NCBI GenBank assembly: GCA_015709615.1
Contig: CP054179.1
Span: 1,054,001 to 1,118,000, forward strand
From: Gammaproteobacteria bacterium
Lineage (GTDB): Bacteria > Pseudomonadota > Gammaproteobacteria > Burkholderiales > Nitrosomonadaceae
Direction of reading: 5' to 3'
Length of the DNA stretch: 64,000 bases
Below are positions 26,488 to 34,710 of this stretch, one piece after another. The notes under the pieces were generated by a model. The model was not told the DNA's origin. It ran no database searches and saw only the letters and a program-made list of their open reading frames with translations. Numbering within the stretch: position 1 is the stretch's first letter; the number at the start of each line of letters is the position of its first letter. A program made the translations under genes and the position numbers.

Positions 26488-27483
26488 ATGAGAAAAGTTA
26501 TCAAACAATGGCTCGCGGTTTCCGCGATAGCATCAATCGGACTCGGTGCATCGAGTGCATCCATAGCTGCAGTGGCGGTATCGTGGACGGGGCCTTCTCC
26601 TCTTGCGATATATACTGTAGGCGAAGTGGTCAATCCGTTTGGCAATGCCAATGCCAGCGGTATCATCGGCGGCACAGGCCTCGATCTGGCTCTGGTACTC
26701 GATTCGTCGGGTAGTATGAGCACTATTAACAGCGGCAAATCCCGCAATGCCTGGTTAGAGGAAGCCTCTTCCGCACTGGTGAATGCCCTTCCAGTGACTA
26801 GCACTTCGGTGGCTGTTATCGATTTCGACAGTGATGCCTTGCTACTACAAGGGCTCACACCGTTATCCAGCGGCTCAGCTTCGGTACTCTCGGCAATTAC
26901 GGCAATAGATGCCTCGGGTGGAACTGCTATTGACGCTGGCATCAACCGGGCAAGTACCGAGCTTACTGGTCCAAACCATACCGACGGCCGCACCCAGATG
27001 ATGGTAGTAGTATCCGATGGCGAAAGCAGCCGCACTGCTGCAGTGGCCAGCGCTACCGCCGCGTTGGGCCTGGGTGTCGACGCCATCCACACCGTAGGCA
27101 TTCCCGGCCATAATGTATTGACGATGCAGAGTATCGCTACCGCGGGCAACGGCATCTATACCAACGCCAGCGATCTAACCAGCTTGGTTGATCTGTTCAA
27201 TGGCACTGCCGGCAATCTGGTTGGTATTGATTACGTGGATGTCACGATGAACGATGGCACATTCCTTAGCCATATTGCCATCGACGGCTTGGGTAACTTC
27301 GTGCTACCCAATGCCACGCTATTCTTCGGCGCCAACATCTTCACCGCGGTTGCATACGACACGCTAGGCAATAGTGCCACTGCCGAGCTGATACTCACTG
27401 CCGTGCCTGAGCCTAGCACTTACGCAATGCTTGGCATGGGCTTGGTTCTGATCGGATGGATAAACCGCCGCCGTATTGCCTAG
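26488..27483 (+). CDS. von Willebrand factor A domain protein with PEP-CTERM signal
   Basis: Exported protein of 331 residues. It has a signal peptide (MRKVIKQWLAVSAIASIGLG...), a VWA domain (about residues 65-225) with the MIDAS metal site DSSGS at 72-76 and the later T and D positions (TAIDAGI, VVSDGESS), and a C-terminal PEP-CTERM tail (VPEPSTYAM, a hydrophobic stretch, then NRRRIA). VWA domains with an intact MIDAS usually bind a protein ligand through a divalent cation, so surface adhesion or a role in extracellular matrix is likely. The substrate is unknown. GGAAATACTG lies before the start. A strong terminator follows at 27507-27540. No exosortase is in the window. Confidence 0.93.
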   Translation: MRKVIKQWLAVSAIASIGLGASSASIAAVAVSWTGPSPLAIYTVGEVVNPFGNANASGIIGGTGLDLALVLDSSGSMSTINSGKSRNAWLEEASSALVNALPVTSTSVAVIDFDSDALLLQGLTPLSSGSASVLSAITAIDASGGTAIDAGINRASTELTGPNHTDGRTQMMVVVSDGESSRTAAVASATAALGLGVDAIHTVGIPGHNVLTMQSIATAGNGIYTNASDLTSLVDLFNGTAGNLVGIDYVDVTMNDGTFLSHIAIDGLGNFVLPNATLFFGANIFTAVAYDTLGNSATAELILTAVPEPSTYAMLGMGLVLIGWINRRRIA

Positions 27484-27506
27484 CTGACGGCTGTACCATG
27501 TAAACT

Positions 27507-27540
27507 AAGGCCGCATCCTTTACAGGGTGCGGCCTTTTTT
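27507..27540 (+). terminator. Rho-independent terminator of the VWA PEP-CTERM gene
   Basis: Stem AAGGCCGCATCC / GGGTGCGGCCTT (one T:G) with a 6-base loop and six T. It lies 23 bases after the stop codon and separates this gene from the riboswitch-led operon. Confidence 0.92.
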
Positions 27541-27759
27541 CTTCTTGCCTCTTGCTGACATTATCAGAGCAAAACCGCTTCGCAATTCTTTCAAAGCCGC
27601 CATCGAAGAAATTCTTCATTTTTAAATTGGAATAATAAATACCAATATGAATTTGCTTTTTCCAAAATTCAAACTTAAAATTCCACCCGTTATTAGCTTT
27701 CTAAAACGCCCATTGAACGATTAGCGGCATAGACAACTCAAAAAGCGATAACGCAATGG

Positions 27760-27860
27760 GAAACTAGGGTTCCGGCCAATGCAGTCAACGGCGCCAGGTC
27801 CAAGAGTTTCCGGTCTCGTGATAACGAGGCTCCACGGAGGGATAAAAGCCCGGGAGATTA
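27760..27860 (+). promoter_or_regulatory. Guanidine-I riboswitch (ykkC class)
   Basis: The leader matches the guanidine-I aptamer in its most conserved blocks, in order: ACTAGGGTTCCGG (27763-27775), AGGTCCAAGAG (27796-27806) and CTCCACGGAGGGATAAAAGC continuing to CCGGGAGA (27830-27857). The order and spacing fit the class, which binds free guanidine and switches on guanidine export or degradation genes. After the aptamer a hairpin GTAATGTGCT / AGTACATTAC (27864-27886) and a CCCGG at 27890 that could pair with the CCGGG near 27851 look like parts of an expression platform, ahead of the ribosome-binding site at 27909. No terminator with a T run is obvious, so control may be at translation. Confidence 0.88.
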
Positions 27861-27920
27861 AGCGTAATGTGCTCCAAGTACATTACAATCCCGGAAAACC
27901 CTTTGGTATGGAGACTGGTT

Positions 27921-29357
27921 ATGTCAGGTTCAACAAAACAAATCTCTGCTTCGCAAAATGCTCCTGTGACAAGCGATACGCTTAGCCGCAGCATGAGCGT
28001 ATGGCACAGCTTCACGTTGGGTTTTGCGGTGGTCTCACCGGTGGCCGGGCTGTATGCCATCATCGGCGTGCAAACCGTGGTCGCTGGCGGCGGCTGGTTT
28101 GCCGCGCTGGCGGTTTGTTTGGTTATGCAGTTATTGGTGGCGACTGTTTACGCGGAGCTGTCTTCACAATTCCCGATTGCCGGTGGCGCCTATAAATGGG
28201 CGCGTCAGCTCGGTGGTGCGATTGCCGGGCAATATGCCGGTGTAATCTATATTTGCTCCACCATCGCCATGGTCACGACAACCGCTTATACCGGCGGCTT
28301 CTGGCTGGCTATCTTTAGCGGACTACCGGGTGACGGCGGCGGCATGATGGTGCTTTGGGGTGCCCTATTTCTGTTGCTTTGCACACTCCTCAATCTCGCC
28401 CCGGTCAGCATTTTCAATCTGGTGATAAAACTGGGTGTTTACGCGGAAGTCGCCGGATCGTTCGGTGTGGCACTCTTGCTGTTTCTTTTCTTCCGTCAGC
28501 ATCCTTTCATGGAATTGTTCCAGCACATGGGTACCGGCACGGCACCCAGTGAAATGGCTGCTTTTCTGGCGGCATTGGCGATTTCCGGCTGGGCTTTCAT
28601 CGGCTTCGATGCCTGCTCCACCACTGCGGAAGAAACCCATCAACCAAAACGCATGGTTCCCCGCGCCATTTTCATGTCGCTGCTGGTGGTCGGCACGGTA
28701 GTTTTATTCAATTCAGCCGCGCTGATTCTGGCTTTTGAGCACGACACCTTGAGACACTCCAGCCATACCGCCGATCCGGTCACGCCACTGATTGCTAGCA
28801 GCATCGGCGATTGGTTCGAGAAACCCTTTCTCGCAATTGTGATGACCGCTTTTCTCGCTTGCGGCGCATCGATGGTCAAGTACACCTCGCGCATCGTCTA
28901 TTCGATGGCGCGGGAAGGCAATATGCCAGCGATGCTAAGTCAGGTAACGGTCAGCAAAACACCACGCAATGCCGTTCTCTTTACCGTTCTGCTGGCGGGC
29001 TGCGGATTGATCTTCGGACTCAATGACGATGCCGTGGCCACCATCATCGCTTTCGGCACCGGCGGTTTATACGCCATGTTCACGTTCACCACCGGATTTG
29101 CCTTGTTCGCCCGTCTCACCGGCCGGTGGAATCCCGCACTGGGCGAATTAAAACTGGGCGCATGGGGACTGATCATCAATTGCCTGGCCTTTATCTGGTC
29201 GCTCTTTGAACTCATCAATATCGCCTGGCCGCGCCCCTATGCGATTTCCGCGGATGCGCCGTGGTGGCAGTTATGGGCGACACCGCTGGTACTGGGCAGT
29301 ATTCTAACCATCACGACACTCTACTTACTTTGCAAAAAATGGATACAGTTCAAATAA
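27921..29357 (+). CDS. APC-family permease, candidate guanidine/urea-type importer
   Basis: Membrane protein of 478 residues with about twelve helices in the amino acid-polyamine-organocation superfamily: VWHSFTLGFAVVSPVAGLYAI near residue 26, FPIAGGAYKWARQLGG near residue 86 and the SGWAFIGFDACSTTAEET region near residue 225. Permeases of this subgroup are encoded next to urea/guanidine carboxylases and DUF1989 genes. The riboswitch upstream implies a role in moving guanidine. The start at 27921 has GGAGAC seven bases upstream; a longer frame from 27867 would lie in the riboswitch leader. It is the first gene of the operon. Import and export cannot be distinguished from sequence, but coupling to a carboxylase favours import. 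Confidence 0.85.
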   Translation: MSGSTKQISASQNAPVTSDTLSRSMSVWHSFTLGFAVVSPVAGLYAIIGVQTVVAGGGWFAALAVCLVMQLLVATVYAELSSQFPIAGGAYKWARQLGGAIAGQYAGVIYICSTIAMVTTTAYTGGFWLAIFSGLPGDGGGMMVLWGALFLLLCTLLNLAPVSIFNLVIKLGVYAEVAGSFGVALLLFLFFRQHPFMELFQHMGTGTAPSEMAAFLAALAISGWAFIGFDACSTTAEETHQPKRMVPRAIFMSLLVVGTVVLFNSAALILAFEHDTLRHSSHTADPVTPLIASSIGDWFEKPFLAIVMTAFLACGASMVKYTSRIVYSMAREGNMPAMLSQVTVSKTPRNAVLFTVLLAGCGLIFGLNDDAVATIIAFGTGGLYAMFTFTTGFALFARLTGRWNPALGELKLGAWGLIINCLAFIWSLFELINIAWPRPYAISADAPWWQLWATPLVLGSILTITTLYLLCKKWIQFK

Positions 29358-29381
29358 ATCCATTTTTATAAGGAACTCATC

Positions 29382-30107
29382 ATGAATCAACAAAATAACG
29401 TCATCTGGCAACAACTGATCCCAGGCGGATGCCACTGGTCCGGCGTCGTGCGCCGCGGCACCACGCTGCGTTTGACCGATGTCAACGGGGGCGCCAATGC
29501 CGCCGTGTTATTCTTCAATCAGGAAGAAAAGCTCGAGCGCTACAACATGGCCGACACGCTGAAATCGCAGCATACTTTCCGCTTGACCAAAGGACATGCC
29601 TGCCATTCCGATATGGGGCGGCTATTCTGTTGCATTACGGCCGATACCACTGGCTGGAACGATACTGTATGCGGCCTGAGCGATGCCGATCTGATCCAGC
29701 AGAAATATGGTACCGCGCGCTATCAGGAGCACCGCAACGAAATGTTCCGCAGCGGTCTGGACGGCATGTTGATCGAGCTGGGTAAATGGGGATTGGGCAT
29801 GCGCGATGTCGTCGCCAATATCAATTTCTTCAGCAAAGTCACCGCCGATCACTTGGGTGATCTGAAATATCACGTTGATCACAGCAAAGCGGGCGATTAT
29901 GTCGATCTGAGTTTTGTCATGAATACCTTGGTGATATTGTCCACCGCGCCGCACCCGTTGGATCCGAAACAAACGTATCAGCCCGGCGCGGTCAATCTGG
30001 AATTATTCGATACGCCGCCGCAAGCAACCAACGAATGCCTGCATATCGCGGAGAACCGGCGCGCGCTGCAGAATGCGCAACACTTTTATAGCGAGGGTGC
30101 AAAATGA
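29382..30107 (+). CDS. DUF1989 family protein, urea-amidolyase-associated protein 1 (carboxyguanidine deiminase subunit candidate)
   Basis: Protein of 241 residues of the DUF1989 family, matching the 'urea amidolyase associated protein 1' type. Family signatures: LRLTDVNGGANAAVLFF near residue 29, RLFCCITADTTGWNDTVCG near residue 82 and NINFFSKVT near residue 147; the Cys/His residues are likely metal ligands. In guanidine pathways two DUF1989 proteins form carboxyguanidine deiminase (CgdAB), turning carboxyguanidine into allophanate and ammonia. AAGGAA precedes the start. The next gene, a second DUF1989 protein, overlaps its end by 4 bases, consistent with a heteromeric enzyme. Confidence 0.88.
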   Translation: MNQQNNVIWQQLIPGGCHWSGVVRRGTTLRLTDVNGGANAAVLFFNQEEKLERYNMADTLKSQHTFRLTKGHACHSDMGRLFCCITADTTGWNDTVCGLSDADLIQQKYGTARYQEHRNEMFRSGLDGMLIELGKWGLGMRDVVANINFFSKVTADHLGDLKYHVDHSKAGDYVDLSFVMNTLVILSTAPHPLDPKQTYQPGAVNLELFDTPPQATNECLHIAENRRALQNAQHFYSEGAK

Positions 30108-30763
30108 ATAAATCGACTCTATTTGTAAGCCAGCTCGATCCCGATCTAGCCGTCATCGATGAAATTTGCGCAGCCGGTGAGCCATGGGTGCACCTGATCA
30201 AACGCGGACAAACCTTCCGCATCGTCGACCTGGAAGGCAACCAGGCCGTGGATACGCTGTTTTACAATGCGCACGATGCGCAAGAACGCTACAGCGCGAC
30301 CGACACCATCAATCGCCAGAAAAAACTGTATTTGACCGCCGGCAGCGAACTGTATTCCAATTCCGGCAACGTCATGCTGACCATCACAGCCGACACTTGC
30401 GGGCGGCACGACACGCTCGGCGGCGCTTGCGCAGCGGAAAGCAATACCGTGCGTTATGCGTTGGAAAAATTTCCGATGCACAGCTGCCGCGACAATTTTC
30501 TGCACGCACTGGCGCATCATCCGCTGTGTCAGGAGTTGAACATGAGCAAGCGCGACTTGCCCAGCAACATCAATTTCTTCATGAACGTGCCGGTCACGGA
30601 ATCGGGTGGGCTGGAATTTGCCGATGGTGTCTCGGCCCCCGGCAAGTATGTCGAAATGCGCGCGGAAATGGATGTCGTGGTATTGATCTCGAATTGTCCG
30701 CAGTTGAACAATCCGTGCAATGCCTACAATCCGACACCGATACGCTTACTGATCTGGGATTAA
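30104..30763 (+). CDS. DUF1989 family protein, urea-amidolyase-associated protein 2 (carboxyguanidine deiminase subunit candidate)
   Basis: Protein of 219 residues, second DUF1989 member, of the 'protein 2' type. It has the family core (FRIVDLEGNQAVDTLFYNA near residue 36, VMLTITADTCGRHDTLGGACAAE near residue 89, NINFFMNVPVTESG near residue 149) and the C-terminal NNPCNAYNPTPIRLLIWD. It overlaps the upstream paralogue by 4 bases (ATGA at 30104), so synthesis is coupled. It is predicted to be the partner subunit of carboxyguanidine deiminase. Five bases after its stop a 149-bp repeat element begins, placed between this gene and the carboxylase. Confidence 0.88.
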   Translation: MNKSTLFVSQLDPDLAVIDEICAAGEPWVHLIKRGQTFRIVDLEGNQAVDTLFYNAHDAQERYSATDTINRQKKLYLTAGSELYSNSGNVMLTITADTCGRHDTLGGACAAESNTVRYALEKFPMHSCRDNFLHALAHHPLCQELNMSKRDLPSNINFFMNVPVTESGGLEFADGVSAPGKYVEMRAEMDVVVLISNCPQLNNPCNAYNPTPIRLLIWD

Positions 30764-30768
30764 TCCGC

Positions 30769-30917
30769 TAAGGAAGCGCTGATTAATTTGGCGAACGAGA
30801 TGAAGCACAAGGTGCACGGAACACAGCAGCCGAGACATATCAACAAGATAGGCGAGAGAGCGAGTACCGCGCAACGAAGTGATTCGCTCGTGTAGTCAAT
30901 TAATCAGCATTTCCTTA
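30769..30917. repeat. 149-bp inverted-repeat element, copy 2 (inside the guanidine operon)
   Basis: Same element as 1232-1380 in reverse orientation, also 149 bp, roughly nine in ten bases identical by eye. The ends are TAAGGAAGCGCTGATTAATT on the left and the near-complement AATTAATCAGCATTTCCTTA on the right (two mismatches over 20). It has no ORF. It fills nearly the whole gap between the DUF1989 gene (stop 30763) and the carboxylase (start 30932). The carboxylase ribosome-binding site GGAGGG lies just outside it. Confidence 0.88.
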
Positions 30918-30931
30918 ACGGAGGGAACCGT

Positions 30932-33900
30932 ATGTTCACCAAAGTACTGATCGCCAACCGTGGCGCCATTGCTTGCCGCATCATACGCACTTTGCGCCGC
31001 CTGAATGCCGCCAGCGTGGCGGTATACACCGAGGCCGATGCGCTGTCGCGGCATGCCGCCGAGGCGGATGAAGCTTATTGTATCGGCGAGGGCATCGCAG
31101 CCGAGAGTTATCTGCGCACGGATAAAATCCTGGCCATCGCGCAAAAAACCGGTGCGCAAGCCATTCACCCCGGTTACGGATTCCTGAGCGAAAACGCGGA
31201 TTTTGCCGAGCAATGCGCGGTGCACGGTATTTGCTTTATCGGCCCTACCCCGCAGCAAATGCGCGCGTTCGGCCTGAAACACACGGCACGCGCCTTGGCG
31301 CTGGAAAATCAGGTACCGCTGCTGCCCGGCACCGGCCTGCTGCAAAATTTGGACGATGCCTGTCATCAAGCCAAGCATATCGGCTATCCGGTGATGCTGA
31401 AAAGCACCGCGGGCGGCGGCGGTATCGGCATGCGTTTGTGCTGGAATGAAGGCGAACTGACCGGCGCTTATCAGTCGGTCAAGGATCTGGCGCAAAACAA
31501 TTTCAAGGACGCCGGTTTGTTTCTGGAAAAGTTCGTCGACCAGGCGCGCCATATCGAAGTACAAATCTTCGGAGACGGCAAAGGCCAGGTGGTCGCATTG
31601 GGCGAACGCGATTGTTCGATGCAGCGGCGCAACCAGAAAGTCATCGAAGAAACCCCGGCATCCAATCTGACGCCGCAACTGCGCCAAGCATTATGGGATA
31701 CCGCAGTACGTCTCGGCCAGGCAGTGCGTTATCAGTCCGCCGGTACAGTCGAATTCATTGTCGACGCGGTCAGTAACGAATTCTATTTTCTCGAGGTCAA
31801 TACACGCTTGCAGGTGGAGCATGGCGTCACCGAGGAAGTGACCGGCATCGATCTGGTCGAATGGATGGTGCGGCAAGCCGCGGGCGATTTGCCGCCGCTC
31901 GATTCGTTCACCATCCAACCCAGTGGCGCATCGATCCAGGCGCGCGTTTATGCCGAGAATCCGGCTAAAGACTTCCAGCCATCCAGCGGCACGCTGACCG
32001 CGGCGGAATTTTCCGCCGCCGCACGCGTTGAAACCTGGATCGAGCGTGGCATCGAAGTTTCCGCGTTCTACGATCCGATGCTGGCGAAAATCATCGTGCA
32101 TGCGCCGGACCGGGAAAAAGCCATCGCCCGGTTGCAGGCCGCATTGCAAAACAGTTCGCTGCAGGGAATCGAAACCAATCTGGATTACTTGCAGCAAATT
32201 CTGCACAGCACCGCTTTTCAAAACGGCCGGTACACCACCGGTTTTCTCAACGGCTTTCACTATCGCGCGCACAGCATCGATGTGTTAAGCCCCGGTGTAC
32301 AAACTACCATACAGGATTATCCCGGACGGCTCGGTTACTGGCAGGTTGGCGTGCCGCCGTCCGGCCCGATGGATGCGCTCGCATTCCGGCTTGCCAACCG
32401 GCTGGTCAACAATAGCGCGGACAAAGCCGCACTGGAAATGACACTGACCGGCCCGACGCTGCGTTTCAACAGCGATTGCCTGATCGCCATCACCGGTGCA
32501 CCGCTCAATGCTTATCTGGACAACGAACCGCTGGCGCTGTGGCAAACGCACGAAATCAAGGCCGGTGCCATACTGCAACTGGGCAAAATCAAGGATCACG
32601 GCTGCCGTGCTTATCTCGCCGTGCAAGGCGGATTACAAGCGGCGGATTATCTCGGCAGCCAAGCGACTTTCACGCTCGGGCAATTCGGCGGCCACGCCGG
32701 GCGCGCGCTGCGGACGGGCGATGTGCTGCATATCGCTGCTCAATATGAGCCGGTTCAAGCCGCCCTGGCGCCCGAATTCATTCCACGCTACCCGCAGCAA
32801 TGGGAAATCGGTGTGCTGTACGGCCCGCATGCCGCGCCGGATTTTTTCACCGCTGCCGATATCGAGATGTTTTTCACTACCGATTGGAAAGTGCATCACA
32901 ATTCCAGCCGCACCGGCGTACGCCTGCTCGGCCCAAAACCGCAATGGGCACGCAGCGACGGCGGCGAGGCCGGTCTGCATCCATCGAATATTCACGACAA
33001 TGCCTACGCCATCGGCACGGTCGACTTCACCGGCGACATGCCGATCATCCTTGGCCCGGACGGCCCGAGCTTGGGCGGTTTCGTTTGTCCGGTCACCATC
33101 GCGTATGCGGAATTATGGAAAACCGGGCAACTCAAGCCGGGCGATCAAATCCGCTTCCGCTTGCTGACGCTGGAACAAGCGCAAGCGCTGGAAAAGCAGC
33201 AGGATGAATTTATCCGCTCGCTGCACACGCCGCCGGAACAACGTTTTGCACACGACATCACCGCATTGCCGAGCCCGATCTTGCACCAAATTGCAGCAAG
33301 CCCGCAGCAGCCGCAAGTCACTTACCGGCAATCCGGCGACCGTTACGTGCTGGTGGAATACGGCCCGATGGCGCTCGATCTCGATTTGCGTTTGCGCGCG
33401 CACGCTCTGATGGAATCGATGCAGCAAACCAACCTGCCCGGCATTATCGATCTCACGCCGGGGATCCGCTCGCTGCAAATTCATTTCGATTCGCATCTAC
33501 TGCCGCGTGACACTTTGCTGCCATTCTTGATCGCCGCGGAACAATCGCTGCCGGATAGCGCCAGCATGACGGTGCCGTCGCGCATCGTGCATCTGCCGCT
33601 CTCCTGGGACGATGCGGCGACGCGTCTGGCGATCGAGAAATATATGCAATCGGTGCGCAGCGATGCGCCGTGGTGCCCGAGCAATATCGAATTCATCCGC
33701 CGCATCAATGGACTGGACAGCATCGAGGAAGTTTACCGCATCGTATTCGACGCCGATTACCTGGTGCTGGGTCTGGGCGATGTGTATTTGGGCGCGCCGG
33801 TCGCGGTGCCGGTCGATCCGCGCCATCGGCTGGTCACCACCAAATACAACCCGGCGCGCACATGGACGCCGGAAAATGCCGTAGGAATCGGTGGCGCGTA

Positions 33901-34534
33901 CTTATGTATTTATGGCATGGAAGGTCCGGGCGGTTATCAATTCGTCGGCCGCACGCTGCCGGTGTGGAACCGCTACCGCCAAACCGCCGATTTCAAGGAC
34001 GGCAAACCGTGGCTGTTGCGTTTCTTCGACCGGATCCGTTTCTATCCGGTCAGCGAAAGCGAACTGCTGACACTGCGCAAGGATTTTATCAGCGGACGGT
34101 TTCAATTACGCATCGAGGAAAGCACGTTCAGTTTGCCGCAATACCATCAATTTCTAAAGCAAAATGAAACCGCGATCAATGACTTCAAAACCCGGCAACA
34201 AGCGGCCTTTGAAGCCGAGCGCGAGCGCTGGAAAGTCAACGGTCAAGCTGAATACGTCAGCGAGTCCGACTTGGACGAAGCCGATGCACAAAGCGAATTG
34301 GATTTGCCCGAAGGCAGCCACGCCGTCGCTTCGCCGGTGACCGGTACGGTATGGAAAATATTGGCTGCAGAAGGACAGCAAGTCAGCGCAGGCGAGGTCT
34401 TGATCGTCACCGAAGCGATGAAAATGGAAATCGCCGTGGAAACCCCGGTAAGCGGCACGATCGCACGTATTGTATGCCGCCAGGGTGAATATATTGCCGC
34501 CGGGCAATTACTGGCGATTGTGCAAAAGAATTAG
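30932..34534 (+). CDS. Biotin-dependent urea/guanidine carboxylase
   Basis: Multi-domain enzyme of 1200 residues. Domains in order: biotin carboxylase (about 1-450; KVLIANRGAIACRIIRTL, the ATP-grasp loop LKSTAGGGGIGMRL near residue 154, EVNTRLQVEHGVTEE near residue 288), the allophanate-hydrolase-like carboxyltransferase regions (about 455-1090; starting near DVLSPGVQTTIQDYPGRLGYWQVGVPPSGPMD, with the second subdomain from about 790) and a C-terminal biotinyl domain with EAMKMEI (biotin Lys at 1164). It carboxylates a urea-type substrate using ATP and bicarbonate. Family members include urea and guanidine carboxylases; the riboswitch and the DUF1989 pair favour guanidine. No fused or adjacent allophanate hydrolase is present. 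GGAGGG precedes the start. The stop codon abuts a second repeat element at 34531-34677. Confidence 0.92.
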   Translation: MFTKVLIANRGAIACRIIRTLRRLNAASVAVYTEADALSRHAAEADEAYCIGEGIAAESYLRTDKILAIAQKTGAQAIHPGYGFLSENADFAEQCAVHGICFIGPTPQQMRAFGLKHTARALALENQVPLLPGTGLLQNLDDACHQAKHIGYPVMLKSTAGGGGIGMRLCWNEGELTGAYQSVKDLAQNNFKDAGLFLEKFVDQARHIEVQIFGDGKGQVVALGERDCSMQRRNQKVIEETPASNLTPQLRQALWDTAVRLGQAVRYQSAGTVEFIVDAVSNEFYFLEVNTRLQVEHGVTEEVTGIDLVEWMVRQAAGDLPPLDSFTIQPSGASIQARVYAENPAKDFQPSSGTLTAAEFSAAARVETWIERGIEVSAFYDPMLAKIIVHAPDREKAIARLQAALQNSSLQGIETNLDYLQQILHSTAFQNGRYTTGFLNGFHYRAHSIDVLSPGVQTTIQDYPGRLGYWQVGVPPSGPMDALAFRLANRLVNNSADKAALEMTLTGPTLRFNSDCLIAITGAPLNAYLDNEPLALWQTHEIKAGAILQLGKIKDHGCRAYLAVQGGLQAADYLGSQATFTLGQFGGHAGRALRTGDVLHIAAQYEPVQAALAPEFIPRYPQQWEIGVLYGPHAAPDFFTAADIEMFFTTDWKVHHNSSRTGVRLLGPKPQWARSDGGEAGLHPSNIHDNAYAIGTVDFTGDMPIILGPDGPSLGGFVCPVTIAYAELWKTGQLKPGDQIRFRLLTLEQAQALEKQQDEFIRSLHTPPEQRFAHDITALPSPILHQIAASPQQPQVTYRQSGDRYVLVEYGPMALDLDLRLRAHALMESMQQTNLPGIIDLTPGIRSLQIHFDSHLLPRDTLLPFLIAAEQSLPDSASMTVPSRIVHLPLSWDDAATRLAIEKYMQSVRSDAPWCPSNIEFIRRINGLDSIEEVYRIVFDADYLVLGLGDVYLGAPVAVPVDPRHRLVTTKYNPARTWTPENAVGIGGAYLCIYGMEGPGGYQFVGRTLPVWNRYRQTADFKDGKPWLLRFFDRIRFYPVSESELLTLRKDFISGRFQLRIEESTFSLPQYHQFLKQNETAINDFKTRQQAAFEAERERWKVNGQAEYVSESDLDEADAQSELDLPEGSHAVASPVTGTVWKILAAEGQQVSAGEVLIVTEAMKMEIAVETPVSGTIARIVCRQGEYIAAGQLLAIVQKN

Positions 34535-34677
34535 GGAGGCTCTGAAAAACTACTGCACTCAGTCATGCTGCGTTGAAATCAGTCTCAAAATGCTCATTTA
34601 CACCCCGTAAATTGCGCTTTTTCGTCTGATTTCGCCTTGCCTGACCATCTTCGCTACCTTTTTCAGAGCTTCCTTAG
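34531..34677. repeat. 147-bp hairpin element with 19-bp inverted ends
   Basis: Ends TTAGGGAGGCTCTGAAAAA (34531-34549) and the near-complement TTTTTCAGAGCTTCCTTAG (34659-34677), three mismatches over 19. Internal inverted repeats (GAAATCAG / CTGATTTC, ATTTAC / GTAAAT) let the single strand fold into one long hairpin. It has no ORF. The end consensus TAAGGAAGCnCTGA is shared with the 149-bp repeats although the interiors are unrelated. The carboxylase stop codon TAG (34532-34534) lies inside the left end. A partial copy of the left end is at 49309-49328. Confidence 0.8.
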
Positions 34678-34710
34678 AGTATCCGGTTTACCCGAACACC
34701 AAAAATCGAT

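Noticed and set aside
30896..31687. Long open frame antisense to the start of the carboxylase.
   Set aside because: Overlaps the conserved biotin-carboxylase domain; no family signature.
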